From Hyperoodon ampullatus (Eukaryota; Chordata; Mammalia; Artiodactyla; Ziphiidae), in NCBI GenBank assembly GCA_949752795.1, contig OX457074.1, positions 5,345,527-5,409,526 of the forward strand: a DNA stretch of 64,000 nucleotides, given 5' to 3'. Below the pieces are notes generated by a model that was given only the letters and a program-made list of their open reading frames with translations, had not been told where the DNA came from and did no database searches. Positions 11,028 through 22,375 of this stretch are shown here, in pieces (position 1 is the stretch's first letter; each line of letters starts with the position of its first letter). Both the position numbers and the translations under genes were made by a program.

Positions 11028-12155
11028 CACTATTACAAGACCAGAACCTGGAAGGATTACCACTACTTGGTCTCAGTACTCTTTCGCTGGAAACAGAAAC
11101 CATGATCTTCAAAGGTGCTGATTTTCTCTTCCCTTACAGGTCAGGTGGGCAATGTGCATCTTCTCCTGACTTTCTGAATCAGGGGGATGATAGACTACTG
11201 TGTTTGAGGTCACATCAGCAGAACAGGGCCAGAAAGTGGACCAGGAGAATCAGCTGTGCTTCTGACCACAGTCCCAAGGGCCTCCCTGTTTCAGCAAAAG
11301 GAAATAGGGATCTCGGATACCAGTGTATCCAGACACACAATAAATATCCTCCTTCTAACCTCAGAGAAGAATAGGAGGGGAGTTCTCTGACAGAGCCTAA
11401 GTTTTCATTTGCCTGTTTCTATTCCTTTCACTGATCACGGCTCTGCTGTCCAGCTGGGACGAGGGGCCCTCTGCTGGGATGCTCCTGGGGATCCAGAGAC
11501 AGTTTTGATTGGAGGCAGGGACAGACCAGCTGCTCTTCGTGTAGGGAGATGGGACCAGCTCCACTCCCCCAGCTCTCCCTGGCAGCATCAGGAGCCCAGG
11601 GGCCCCTGCTGGAACACCCATAATAAAGCCCAATCCTGAACTGAACTGACATATCACCTGGCTCTGGTATAAAAGTGGTGCTGAGGGGGAGCCTGGGTGC
11701 ACCGGGTGGGATGTAGGCAGGTGTAGGGAGTTCAGCCCCAGGAGATACAAGGATCACTCCTCAATACCACGTGTTCCTCCTCGTAAACCTTCTCCTCCGT
11801 CCCCCTTTTCTTCCACCTCCCTTCAGCTGGCTCCACTCCTGGCTACCTCATGCCCTCCAATCTGAGAAGACATGGTAAGTAGTTGTCTGTTCCCTACACT
11901 TTTCTCTTTCTCACTCTCTTCCCCTCCTCCCAACTCCCAGCCAAGGGTTACCCCATTTGACCTCTTCCTACCAGTGAATGCCGTCAGCATCTGAACCTGG
12001 AATCACCCCCTTCCTCTGAGAATGCCACTCTGGCTCTGAGACTGACTCACCAGTCCTCATCCTCCACATAAGTATAGCCAGGCCAAGACAGGTATGTCCA
12101 CTGGCACCAAGGCCCCTGACGTGAAGCAAAGGGCAGCCCTAGGGGTACAGTGGGG
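11028..12155. other. Intergenic; nothing recognised
   Basis: Overlapping short open frames on opposite strands at 11,397-11,757 have no recognisable domains. Confidence 0.45.
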
Positions 12156-12305
12156 CTTGGCCGCAAATGCACATATGCCTGTGTATTGGGCACACTGGTT
12201 TATTAGTGTTATTTCAGCATTGTGATGCAGAGAGAGTAAGTGTAACAGCTGCTCCTTGCTTGCAGTGTTTATTGTTACCTAGAGACAACCTCCTGGCTTT
12301 TTCCC
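12156..12305. promoter_or_regulatory. Candidate non-coding regulatory element (E-boxes, FOX-type site)
   Basis: Contains CATATG (an E-box of NeuroD type), CAGCTG, and TGTTTATTGTTACCT (a forkhead-like core). It is non-repetitive and AT-richer than its neighbours. Inferred only. Confidence 0.25.
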
Positions 12306-12521
12306 AGCTCCCCCTCCCCCCCCAGCCCAACCCCCTCCCTGCCAACAGTCCTCCTCTCCCCACACTGATGGGAAATTTATAGCTTGCCCATACCATGCCT
12401 TTAACTCTCTCCTGTCCATAAGGTAGATGGGCCAAGGGAAGCCAAAGTGGGCTGTGAGCATGCTTAGGCCCTGGCAGGGTAGAATAGTGCGTGGAGGAGG
12501 GAAGGAAGGATGGACGGAGGG

Positions 12522-12557
12522 AAGACACCTCTTGTTCCCAAGACACCTCTTGTTCCC
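12522..12557 (+). repeat. Tandem duplication, 18 bases x 2
   Basis: AAGACACCTCTTGTTCCC is repeated exactly twice head to tail, a small recent duplication. Confidence 0.9.
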
Positions 12558-13440
12558 AATCTATGTCTAGACTCAGGCCCCAGTTTCCCTCCTGGCTCTC
12601 ATGTTGAGAGAAAAGAGCTTTGGACCTAGTCTTGGGATCCCAGGCTCCTCCTCACAAGATTATTCTTTTTCCTCAGATTATTCTCTAAGCTCCTCCCATT
12701 GGGCTGGCTGGTCCTGAGCAAGTACAGCAAGGTAGTATTGAGACGGGAGGAATAAATGCAGAGTGGCAGAACCCCCAGATCCCTCCTTTCTATAGAGATG
12801 TCACATTGTGACAAACAAGAGGCTCTGGCGTGAGGGATGCTGGCCAGACTTCCACAGCTGGATAGATGTCAAACGTGAAGCTGGCTGCTGAGCCTGGTGG
12901 GGAAAACTGACCACCTTAACTTCACCCTGAGCCCAGGACTTAGGTCCTGAAAGAGTCCCAGGCCGTCCTCCAAGTTGGGCTCCTTGGTCTGGGTAGGATA
13001 CTCTCTCCGCTTTTCTTCCGGTCCATTTTCTGCTGCTCATCTTTTGGTTTGATACCTTGGGGAAGATCCAAGAGACCAAGGGAACTGAGGCCTCAATAGT
13101 TCTGGGGAAAGAGAAATTCCTCTATCCCCTCCTGACTCAGGACCTTTCATGGAGGGGCACCATGTCATATATTCACCATCCCCACTGGAAACAAGAGAGG
13201 AAAAGGGATTGGATTTTAGCAGAAAGGATAGAGGTTAGATACATGGAAAAACTTACTCATGGGATATAAGACTTCAGAATGGACCTACTTCTCTTTAGAG
13301 ATTTTTCTTTTGCCTGGTATGAGTTTAAGTCTGTGTCCACCCAGGGGGCATTGGAAGAACAAAGGGTGCTTTTCTGGGGCTCCTCCAGATGTGGGCCTCA
13401 GTGCGGTTTCCTCCTCAGTTCTTCTAAACGTAGTATGTGT
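12558..13440. other. Intergenic; nothing recognised
   Basis: No gene, young repeat or clear motif cluster. Confidence 0.45.
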
Positions 13441-13454
13441 GGTGGTTAGACTGT

Positions 13455-13650
13455 AATGCCAGTGCTGCCATTTACGAGCTGTGCCACCTTGGTAAGTCGC
13501 TTAACCTCTTTTAGCCCTAGTTTCCTTGTCTGTGAAATGCAGATAAACAACCTTTTAAGGTGGTGAAGAGAATTTAGTGAAATAATGTGTGTAAAGTACC
13601 TAGGACAGTGCCTGATACTCAGTAGGTGCTCAGTCAACAGTGGTTGATAC
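13455..13650 (+). repeat. MIR SINE, sense
   Basis: Shows the MIR core order: 'gagctgtgccaccttgg', 'cttaacctctttt', 'gtttccttgtctgtgaaatg', then 'cagtgcctgatactcagtag' and a 'ggtgctcagt' end. Confidence 0.88.
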
Positions 13651-13971
13651 AACAGAGTCTATTAATTTTATGGAATCATCAGGGCTGACACCGTGTCAAA
13701 GACTCTATGAGTCCCCTGGAATTACAGGCCAAATGTGAGTATGTGCGTGTGCTGGGGAGAATGTCCATAGTTTTATTGATGATTTGGAGCAGGGGTTGGC
13801 AGTCTCTTGGAACGGAAGTAGCCCCAATCCTTTGACTCATACTCCCAAAGAAGTCAGTTTCCCCATTCCCATGCCTCCAGCTAGGAGTTCCTTACGTAGT
13901 GTTCTGCCTGGAAGTACAGCTTCATCTAGGATGGAGCTGGGAGAGACAGCCATTAAGATAGCAACACAGAG

Positions 13972-14106
13972 GAATTCCCTGGCTGTCCAGTGGTTAGGAC
14001 TCTGTGCTTCCACTGCAGGGGGCATGGGTTTGATCCCTGGTCAGAGAACTAAGATCCTACATGCCACATGGCGCAACCAAAAAAGAAAAAAAAAAAAAAA
14101 AAAAAA
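13972..14106 (+). mobile_element. Short CHR-type SINE, sense
   Basis: Begins GAATTCCCTGGCTGTCCAG and ends in an A-tail after 'catggcgcaacc'. A perfect 16-base target-site duplication, AGATAGCAACACAGAG, lies at 13,956-13,971 and 14,107-14,122. This is the older, shorter CHR variant with the GTGGTTAGGACTC box. Confidence 0.93.
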
Positions 14107-14122
14107 AGATAGCAACACAGAG

Positions 14123-14240
14123 CACTTGCCAAGCACTTTACAGTTTGTCAAGTGCATTTACCTACATTAGCTCTTTTAATACCCAGAACATCCCAGTAAA
14201 GTGAACTACCATTTATTGACTGCCAGGCCTTGTGCTCAGT
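14123..14240 (-). repeat. MIR-like ancient repeat fragment
   Basis: Contains 'gccaagcactttacagtttg', 'attagctcttttaatac' and 'accatttattgactgccagg', a degraded reverse MIR pattern. Confidence 0.55.
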
Positions 14241-14395
14241 GTATGTTTTTTTTTAAGTATGTTAAAAGTCTATAGAGTATTTCATCACCTAGATATGCTA
14301 TGATGTATAAAGCTCATCCACTATTTTAATCATTTAGACATATTTACTGTTATAAATAATACCATGATGGACATCCTATCCTAAAACTTAATGCT

Positions 14396-14613
14396 TTTTT
14401 TTTTTTTTTTTTTTTTTTTTTTGCGGTACGCGGGCCTCTCACTGTTGTGGCCTCTCTCGTTGCGGAGCACAGGCTCTGGACGCGCAGGCTCAGCGGCCAT
14501 GGCTCACGGGCCCAGCCGCTCTGCGGCATGTGGGATCCTCCTGGACCGGGGCACAAACCCGTGTCCCCTGCATCGGCAGGCGGACTCTCAACCACTGCGC
14601 CACCAGGGAAGCC
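14396..14613 (-). mobile_element. CHR-2-like SINE, antisense
   Basis: A T-tail of about 28 at the left, then GCGGTACGCGGGCCTCTCAC through to CCACCAGGGAAGCCC. The flanks ACTTAATGC/ACTTCATGC suggest a diverged target-site duplication. Confidence 0.93.
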
Positions 14614-14828
14614 CACTTCATGCATTTTTTTATAGTAAATTCCAAGAAGTGAAATTATTGGGTCAACAGATACAAATATCCCCCCTCCCCATAGGTATGA
14701 TCACTTTATTGATGTACCATAATAAGAATAATATTTTTAATCTTCCTCTTCGGAATTCTTCAATGGAAACACATGGCCAGCCCCTTCTTTCTCCTAAACC
14801 CACCAGAAACATTAATAATCTATCATAT

Positions 14829-15363
14829 CCTTTTTTAAAAATTGAGGTAATTGTAGATTCACACGCAGTTGTAAGAAATAATACAGAGAGATCCCTTGTA
14901 CATTTTGCCCACATTTACCCAGTAGTAACGCTTTGTAAAACTATAGTATGACATCACAACCAGAATATTGACATTAGTTCGATCCATATTTCCCCAGTTT
15001 TACCTGTGTATGTGTGTATATTAAGTTCTGTGCAATGTTGTTACCTGTGTAAATTCTTACATCTGCCACTACAGTCAAGACACTGTACAGTTCCAACACC
15101 ACAAGGGTTCTTCATGTTGCTCTTTTATAATCACGCCTACATCACCCCCTTCTTAACCCTTGGCAACCACTAATCTATCCTCCACTTCTACAATTTTTTC
15201 TTTCGAAAAATGGAGTCATACACTATGTAACTTTTTAGGATTGGATTTTTTCACTCAGCATAATTCTCTGGATATCCACTCAAGTTTTTGAATGTATCAA
15301 TAGTTTGTTTCTTTTATTTATTTCATGATATGATGTACCTCAGTTTAACCATTCACCTGTTAA
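14829..15363 (-). mobile_element. Old L1M-type LINE 3' fragment, antisense
   Basis: Landmarks include 'cagttgtaagaaataataca', 'gagagatcccttgtacattt', 'ccttggcaaccactaatcta' and 'ttcactcagcataattctct'. These are the well-known 3' portion of mammalian-wide L1M elements, reversed. Divergence is high. The flanking 14,241-14,395 and 14,614-14,828, split by the SINE at 14,396, may belong to the same element. Confidence 0.75.
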
Positions 15364-15374
15364 GAACACTTTGT

Positions 15375-15432
15375 ACACAACATTGTAAATCAAGTATACT
15401 CCAATAAAATTAAAATATTTTTTTAAAAAAGG
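15375..15432 (+). mobile_element. Very short L1 3' end, sense
   Basis: 'acacaacattgtaaatcaag' followed by 'tatactccaataaaatt' and an A/T tail is the L1 3' UTR terminus. Flanks AAGAACACTTTG and AAGGAACACTGTG resemble a diverged target-site duplication. Confidence 0.7.
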
Positions 15433-15489
15433 AACACTGTGCTCCCACTTTGTACTCACTAGCAATTAATGAAATAGCCTGTTTTACTT

Positions 15490-15665
15490 GGTGTCCTGAG
15501 TGTTGTTTTATAATCACAATTATTAAGTTTCTTAACCCTTCAGGCATGGCACCTATTGTTATTTCCATTTCATAGACAGGGAAAATTGAGGCTTATCGTA
15601 AATGATTTTCCCACGATCACATGCTGTTAAATGGCAAAGAAGAGCTTGGAACTCAAGACAGTAGG
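15490..15665 (-). repeat. MIR SINE, antisense
   Basis: Reverse MIR landmarks: 'cattattgttatttccattt' type region, 'gacagggaaaattgaggctt', then 'cccacgatcacatgctgtta'. Confidence 0.7.
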
Positions 15666-16150
15666 GCTCTTCCTACGACACCAGGCTTTCTCAGACCTTG
15701 ACGAAGGTTGCTGGGAAGAGGGTGTAGGCAGAACCAGAAGAGGGATGTCGGAGGCAGGAAGAGCACTGGAGCAGCCTGGGTCACTTCAGGTCCTCACACC
15801 TAACTTTGGTTCATAGGTTAGAAGATCAGTGTCCTGAGCAGGGGGCAATACAGCTATGCCCTTCAAATTGTTTCCCCTTTGCCGCTTCAAGACTGAAGTG
15901 GTTGGAGCCTGTGAGCAATCTGCCCACAGACCTGGGACCTAGAATAGGAAAGGGAGGACTCAGCCTTTGGGTGTCTATCAGAGGATAAATGGTCAAGGGT
16001 CCCCTTGGAAGTATGAAGTTGAGTGTATCTCTGTTGAGGTCTGAGGAAGTTGAGTCCCATGACAAGTGAGCTCTCTATTCTGGGGCGGGGGGCGGTAAGG
16101 GAGAAATAGCATTTTAATTTATTTTTAGTGTGGAGGTGAGCTATAGGTCA
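15666..16150. other. Intergenic; nothing recognised
   Basis: Unique-looking, no gene or repeat. Confidence 0.45.
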
Positions 16151-16152
16151 TT

Positions 16153-16171
16153 TACACACACACACACACAC
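16153..16171 (+). repeat. Short (CA)n tract
   Basis: About nine CA units followed by a C-run. Confidence 0.9.
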
Positions 16172-16244
16172 CCCCCTTGGGCAGGCTCAGTGTCTGGGAC
16201 ATGGTTCGGGGAAAGCACAAAGCGGAATCAAAAATGGCAGTTCA

Positions 16245-16435
16245 GGGCCTCCCTGGTGGCGCAGTGGTTGAGAGTCCGCCTGCCGATGCAGGGGATACGG
16301 GTTCGTGCCCCGGTCTGGGAGGATCCCGTATGCCGCGGAGCGGCTGGGCCCGTGAGCCATGGCTGCTGAGCCTGCGCATCCGGAGCCTGTGCTCCGCAAC
16401 GGGAGAGGCCACAGCAGTGAGAGGCCCGCGTACCA

Positions 16436-16461
<26 letters not shown>
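16245..16461 (+). mobile_element. CHR-2-like SINE, sense, adjacent to the RPL19 retrocopy
   Basis: Full SINE from GGGCCTCCCTGGTGGCGCAG to the A-tail after CCCGCGTACCACA. AAAAATGGCAGTTCA flanks it exactly at 16,230-16,244 and 16,462-16,476. The same target motif also ends the downstream pseudogene (see findings). Confidence 0.97.
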
Positions 16462-16470
<9 letters not shown>

Positions 16471-16476
16471 AGTTCA

Positions 16477-17177
<701 letters not shown>

Positions 17178-17192
17178 AAAAATGCCAGTTCA

Positions 17193-17732
17193 CACTTAGT
17201 CCTCACTTTACCACTGCTCTTTCTCTCCAAATCATGGAAGCTAAGTCAGAAGGAGCTAGAGAAATCATTTGGTCTATCCCTCAGCCTCTGGGCACTGGTA
17301 GAAGCTGACAGGTGGAAACCTAGAGTCAGCCCAAACGTGATGAATGGCAGAAATGCCAGCTTTCAGGAGAGAAGGTTTGGCTTTTCTCCTGGGAGCTATG
17401 TCTGGCCAAAGGCTGCCTCTTCCCACCTCCTGCTGGAACTGGATCTTTTACAGTTGATGTTACCATTGCTCCCTTGGCCTATTCTAGTAGCTCTGGTGGA
17501 CTTATAACAACTTTCCGTGTCTACTTAAAGCTCCAGAACCAGGCTGAGAGCATATATCACTCTTCTCCATCTTCCATGGCCCATCAGAAATGGCACATCT
17601 TCTCCCAATGGTGCCCTCCATCCTTATCCAGTAATTCCAGCCATGGGGGATAAACACTGAGGGCTTCAGAATGTATAGGGAGTACTTTGCATTGTTGAAG
17701 CAACCAGAGATATCCATTCTAAACCTCTTTTT
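17193..17732. other. Intergenic; nothing recognised
   Basis: No gene or repeat. Confidence 0.45.
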
Positions 17733-17740
17733 TGGGTGGA

Positions 17741-17865
17741 CATTTTTTTTTTTTTCTTCTGTGCCTAGGGGCTTGCAGGATCTTAGTTTCCTGACCAGGG
17801 ATTGAACCAGGGCCCTTGTTTGTGAAAGCATGGAGTCCTAACCACTGGACCGCCAGGAAATTCCC
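17741..17865 (-). mobile_element. Short CHR-type SINE, antisense
   Basis: From a T-tail through GGATCTTAGTTTCCTGACCA to CCAGGAAATTCCC, the short CHR variant reversed. TGGGTGGA flanks it at 17,733-17,740 and 17,866-17,873. Confidence 0.9.
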
Positions 17866-18087
17866 TGGGTGGAAGTTCTTAGACAAAAGGAGACCACTGT
17901 TTACTGGCTCTTATCCCCTCTGAGATTTCCTGATTGTCAGAGGTCCTGAATGTGGAGACAGCTACCTGCCCTTGAAACCAAGATGGCGCCTTATCAGGAA
18001 ACTTCAGGACCCCTGCTTCTTCCCTTCCCTTGGCTGCCCCTGTACTCCAGGTACCCTCCTCTCCTGCCACCACTCCCTTCCCATTCC

Positions 18088-18127
18088 TCCTTTCTCTCTC
18101 TATCTCTCTCTCTCTCTCTCTCTCTCA
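18088..18127 (+). repeat. (TC)n microsatellite
   Basis: CTCTCTCTATCTCTC followed by pure TC to the edge of the AT-rich block. Confidence 0.93.
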
Positions 18128-18310
18128 GCAAGTTTTTTATGTGATTACAGGCACTGCATGGTAATTAGTGCTAAACTCATTTGCACAACTACAGTTAATT
18201 GGCTACAACAATTAATTAATGTGTTGGAAATTTGGCACTGGAAAAAAAAAGTTTGTCATCAAAAAAAGGGCAAAAATTGTAGAGTGAGATACCCATAAAA
18301 ATCGAGGGCA
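18128..18310. promoter_or_regulatory. Candidate conserved non-coding element A (homeodomain-rich)
   Basis: Non-repeat, AT-rich block in GC-rich surroundings. It has GGTAATTAGTGC, CAGTTAATTGGC and ACAATTAATTAATGTG within about 70 bases, i.e. several overlapping TAAT/ATTA homeodomain cores. It resembles deeply conserved neural enhancers, but conservation was not tested. Confidence 0.45.
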
Positions 18311-18469
18311 GGCTTCAAAAGCCCAGCTGGGCCTCAAACTTCAGGCTGGCCTCGGATGCCTTCCGACTCTCAACTTCAACACATTTTCCTCTTTCCTCTT
18401 TCATTTTTTCCCTCTTCCTTCCTCTATTTCTCTTCTTGCTCTCTCTCTCTCTTTTTTTTTTTTTTTACA

Positions 18470-18722
18470 ACTTAAGCAAACTCATTTCCCTGATAAAATA
18501 TAGCATGACTAATGGCTAGAGCATGTAAAAATCATTGGGAAAATGTCCTTGGAAGACGAATGCATTTTCAGCAGAATAATTAACTTAATTAACAAATTCA
18601 CATGCATATTCATCAGGCTATTAATGTCTTCTCGGCTCAGCTTGATGAACATTGCGGTAATAACCATCTCATTTACATACTGCATTCTACTGCGATCCAA
18701 AACAGAGACAACATACAGGCGT
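18470..18722. promoter_or_regulatory. Candidate conserved non-coding element B (homeodomain and POU sites)
   Basis: Non-repeat block with AGAATAATTAAC, CTTAATTAAC, a POU MORE-like site ATGCATATTCAT at 18,602-18,613, and GGCTATTAATG. CTTGATGAACATTG and CATTTACATACTGCATTC follow. Site density and non-repeat character suggest an enhancer paired with element A 170 bases upstream. Confidence 0.45.
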
Positions 18723-18726
18723 ATAC

Positions 18727-18749
18727 ACACACACACACACACACACACT
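18727..18749 (+). repeat. Short (CA)n tract
   Basis: About eleven CA units directly abutting element B. Confidence 0.9.
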
Positions 18750-19139
18750 TGCACCACTACACACAACATGCCTCGGCCGATTTGACTTCCAGGTTGGCTG
18801 GGGGAGAGAGAAGGAGAGAGAGAGTGGGGGCTGGGAACCCCGACCGTGTGGTATGATCTTTAGAGGGTCATGAGTGAGGTGGGCTGAGGATGCCTACGTG
18901 TGAATGTCTGAGAGAACTTTACTTCTCTCTCTGTCTCTGTCGCTCTCTCTCTGCCTCTTTTTCCTCGTTTCCTTTTCTCTGTGTCATCTTCTCCCTTCTT
19001 CTCTGCCGCCCCCCCCAACCATGTCTCTCTAGGGAGAAGCTTGGTATCCGTGCCAACTTCCCCCCCCCTTCCTCCTCCTCTCTCCTCCTGCCCCTCTCCC
19101 AACTGCTGCCAGCCGGCATCAGCGCCGGATTGCCATCTC

Positions 19140-19460
19140 CTTCAGCTCTCTGTGGAGCAATCTCAGAGAGCAGTAAGGTGTGACGCGGAGTTCTGCCGGT
19201 TTCGCAGCACCGCCTGCGGAAAGAGCGCAGGATGGCGGAGGAAGATGAAGAGAAATCGCGAGCAGGGCCCGGCTGCCATTGGTGTGTGCAAACGCCGAGG
19301 AGCAAGGGAGAGGGAGAGGGAGAGCGAGGCGGGGGGGGTGGAAAGGGAGGGGGAAACCAGCAGCTGTCGGCCTAATTCTTCTAACACTCTGCTTGTGGTC
19401 ATATTAGAAAAACAGATTATGCCCCTCGGTGCCACTCACTTATACTTGACATACGTTAAT
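19140..19460 (+). promoter_or_regulatory. CpG-bearing block with YY1-like site and small open frame; candidate promoter or enhancer
   Basis: Several CpGs, a GGATGGCGGAGG YY1-like core at 19,230-19,241, TGCCATTGG (inverted CCAAT) near 19,273, and a 47-residue frame from ATG 19,232 to TAA 19,373-19,375. The AT-rich portion 19,375-19,460 is non-repeat. No splice signal or product is recognisable. Confidence 0.25.
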
Positions 19461-19916
19461 GTTCTATATCTCCATTCTCGGGGCTTGATGACGGTGGACT
19501 TCAGGTCTAGGAGGATGGGGGTCTGGGCGGCCAAGGGGCAAAGAACAGACCCTGCCTCCTCACTCTTCCTGACCCCCAGCCCCAGCCTGTACCTGATCTT
19601 TAGAAAGGAAGCCTGAGCCCAGAATTTGCTTCTGAGGCCACCACTTGCCCCTGCTTTTTTCAGCCCTTAGGAGGTGCAGAGGTCAGAGGACACCTGGAAG
19701 TCCTTTCCCCTAAAAGTCACTCCCCCTTTAGAGTCTTAATAGGTCACTTTAGAGCCAAGTGTACCTGCTTTGTGGCATCCCCACCCCTAACCTTCCTGTG
19801 GGCCCTGCCCCTCAAATCAGAAGTTGGAGGTCAGAGAAAGGGCTCTATGAAAGCTGGTGCTCCTTGAGGGGGTTACAGAGAAGCCATAAGCAAAACAAGG
19901 CCAGGTTTGTTTCTGG

Positions 19917-20200
19917 GTTGCTATGGAAACCAGGTTCCCTCGTCCTGGCAGGAAGGGAGGAGTGCCTGAGGCCTTCCTCCTTCCACCAATCCTGAAGGCT
20001 ATAAAGGCGGAGTTTGCTAAGGCCTGGGTAATAGGGCTGGTCTTGGAGGACACACCAACCATTCCCCAGAAGCCCAGCCTGCCAGTCTATAGCCCTTTGA
20101 CCCCCCACCTTCCCTACTCTCTCACCCCAATATTCAGTCAAAGGAGGCTCTTTCCTCTAGGTGCCTTGTCCTCTACGGAAACCTGTTGCTTAGCAACCAC
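19917..20200. promoter_or_regulatory. Two RFX X-box motifs bracketing a CCAAT and TATA-like pair
   Basis: GTTGCTATGGAAAC at 19,917-19,930 and the palindromic GTTGCTTAGCAAC at 20,185-20,197 match the RFX X-box pattern (GTTGC, 2-3 spacer, GCAAC or GAAAC). CCAAT is at 19,986-19,990 and TATAAAGGCGG starts at 20,000. Promoter activity is inferred. Confidence 0.4.
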
Positions 20201-20860
20201 TAGTGCCTTCTTCCTAATAACTCGCAGAGACTGAGAGATATAATATCTGTCTCTATATTCAGTTTCCCTCCCTTGTCTATTTATATTTAATAGCCGAAGC
20301 CCTGTCTTGGGTTCCCTTGGCGTCTGTTTTAGAAGGAATAAGCTGCAGCCTTATAAAGTTACACCCTAGGAAGAATGTCCAAACAGGGAAGAGTTGGAGA
20401 AAAGACTGGAGTAGGTAGGGAAGCTGTGGACTCATATTCTCTTAAGTATAGGTAGAGGAAAAAAACTAGTATTTAGAGCTTGGAATGTGGGGAGGGGATG
20501 TCCAAAGGGATTCCCAAGGGTCCACTCAGGACCCCGAATGGATGCCAACAGAGCTGCTTCCTGGCCTGGCATTTTCCTCTGCCCACACCCTGCCCTGTCC
20601 CTCCATCCTCACCACTTCTGGTCTAGAGCGCTCTCATATTTCCGTATACGGGAGGCCCATCCCTCTGGGGATGTCCAGTTTTCTAATGTCTGGATTAGAC
20701 TTTAGAAAAGGGGGTGCTGTGTTGATGTGTGTTCAACAAGGCCTGGGTTTTTCAGGGAAGGAGGTCTGAGCGCTCTACTAGGAAACCTCAGACTTGACCT
20801 GGCCGTGGAGGTGGTACAATAATCAACAAAAATGAGGAACAAGGAAGTCCCAAGAGTCGC
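20201..20860. other. Intergenic; nothing recognised
   Basis: No gene or repeat that I can support. Confidence 0.45.
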
Positions 20861-20871
20861 CTAATGGCTGC

Positions 20872-21065
20872 GTATAGAGTCAGGAGACTTGGGTTCCGGT
20901 CCCCTCTCCTTACTCTCCTGTGATCCAAGTTATTCACTTAATCTTTTAAACTCCTTGTTGTTTTATTTATAGATGAATAATAATAATGTTTACCTCCCTG
21001 GACTTTAGCAGGATCAGTTAAAGTAATATGTGAAAGGAAACACCTTGGAAGCCATCCAATTTAAC
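20872..21065 (+). repeat. MIR SINE, sense
   Basis: 'agtcaggagacttgggttcc' then a degraded MIR core 'gatccaagttattcacttaa'. Strongly diverged. Confidence 0.65.
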
Positions 21066-21884
21066 TAAACTATTATTTTAAGGTTTGGCAAAGGTCTGAC
21101 TGCTGGGAAGAGGGAAGCATCATGAATCCAGCCTGGCCCTGGGCTTAGGAACATCATTAGTTGGTTAGCCAGAAAAGTGTGATTCTTTGCCCTCTGGTCA
21201 GTGGGGTAGGGCACTTTAAATCAAAATCAAACACAAAGCTCTATGGGAGAGTAGCATGCAGTTCCCCTACCCTCCCCACCTCCATTCCCAGCCTCTGACC
21301 TCTAGTTCTTCCTGCCGATTCCCCGTGCTGACCCTCCACCTTCTCCCCAGTCAGCACCTTCACTGCCATTGTACTCACTGTCAGAGTGTACAATGTCACC
21401 CTCTGTACCCCCTCCTCGGCACCTCCTCCAACCCGAGCCTTCTGTGGGAGACAGATGGGGTGTCTGCAATGGAAAAGGCTCTGGGCTCTACGCCGTCTTG
21501 GGTGGGCAGCCCCCCTCCTCATCTCCCCACTACTCCCTCTCCCTACCTAAGACACTCAGATTCACCCCGGGCAGCTTTGAGAGATGCTGAGGATTCCAAC
21601 TGCCTTCTCAGACTCAGCCCCAGAAGCACGGCCAGAATGCCATCTTTCTCCAAGACCTAGACCCCAGCCCCTCTTCATGGAAGACCAATGCAAAGGAAGA
21701 AGCAGTTTGGGGGATGGTAGAGCTCTATGTGAAGGGACTAATGTGGAGAGGCCCAGAGTCCCTCACTGACGATGGATGGCTGGGGTTTGGGGGCCTGAGT
21801 TGACAGAGGAGGCTAAGCCTAGGCAGTTCCTTTGTTCCAGAAATCTGGGGTCCTTGGAGGGAGGCTCAGCTTAGGGAGGGGGAA
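21066..21884. other. Intergenic; nothing recognised
   Basis: Pyrimidine-rich on the plus strand at about 21,260-21,560. Overlapping open frames there are composition effects. Confidence 0.45.
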
Positions 21885-21995
21885 AAGGGAGCTAACATTA
21901 CAGAGCAACAACTGTGAGCCAGGCACAATGCCAGAGCCTTTCCATACCTGTACTCACAACTAGCAGGTGAAGAGTCAGGGCAGATAGGTGTCTCA
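21885..21995 (-). repeat. MIR fragment, antisense
   Basis: 'ctgtgagccaggcacaatgc' and 'ctgtactcacaactagcagg' fit reversed MIR. Confidence 0.55.
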
Positions 21996-22044
21996 GCAGC
22001 TCACAGCATCTCTCAGCACAGTTGACCACCTCCTCCTTTGATTC

Positions 22045-22375
22045 TGTGATGTCACTGCCAATTCTCCTACCGCTCTAGCTGCTCTTTCTCTGTCTCCTTT
22101 GCAAGCTCATCCCCAGCTCCTTAGACTCAGCCAAGTCCCCCGATTATATACTTTCATGGTACTATATCGTCTTCTTTCATAACATTTAGTGCAGTTATTT
22201 CATACTTATTTGTGCAGTCATTTGAATAATGATCCTATTTCCCTCACCAGATGGAAAGTTCCACAAGGACAGTGACCATGTCTGTCTGTGTTCCCCAGTG
22301 TGAGCCCAGTGCCCAGCACAGGGCCTAGTATAAAGCAGCTCTTTGGTAAATATTTGTTGAGTGAATGAAAAAATG
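22045..22375 (+). repeat. L2 LINE 3' end, sense
   Basis: 'gatggaaagttccacaagga' followed by 'cagtgcccagcacagggcct' and the L2 terminus 'ggtaaatatttgttgagtga'. Confidence 0.82.

Noticed and set aside
15835..15850. CTCF-like site near GAGCAGGGGGCA
   Set aside because: Only a partial match to the core. Not enough to call without a scored matrix and binding data.
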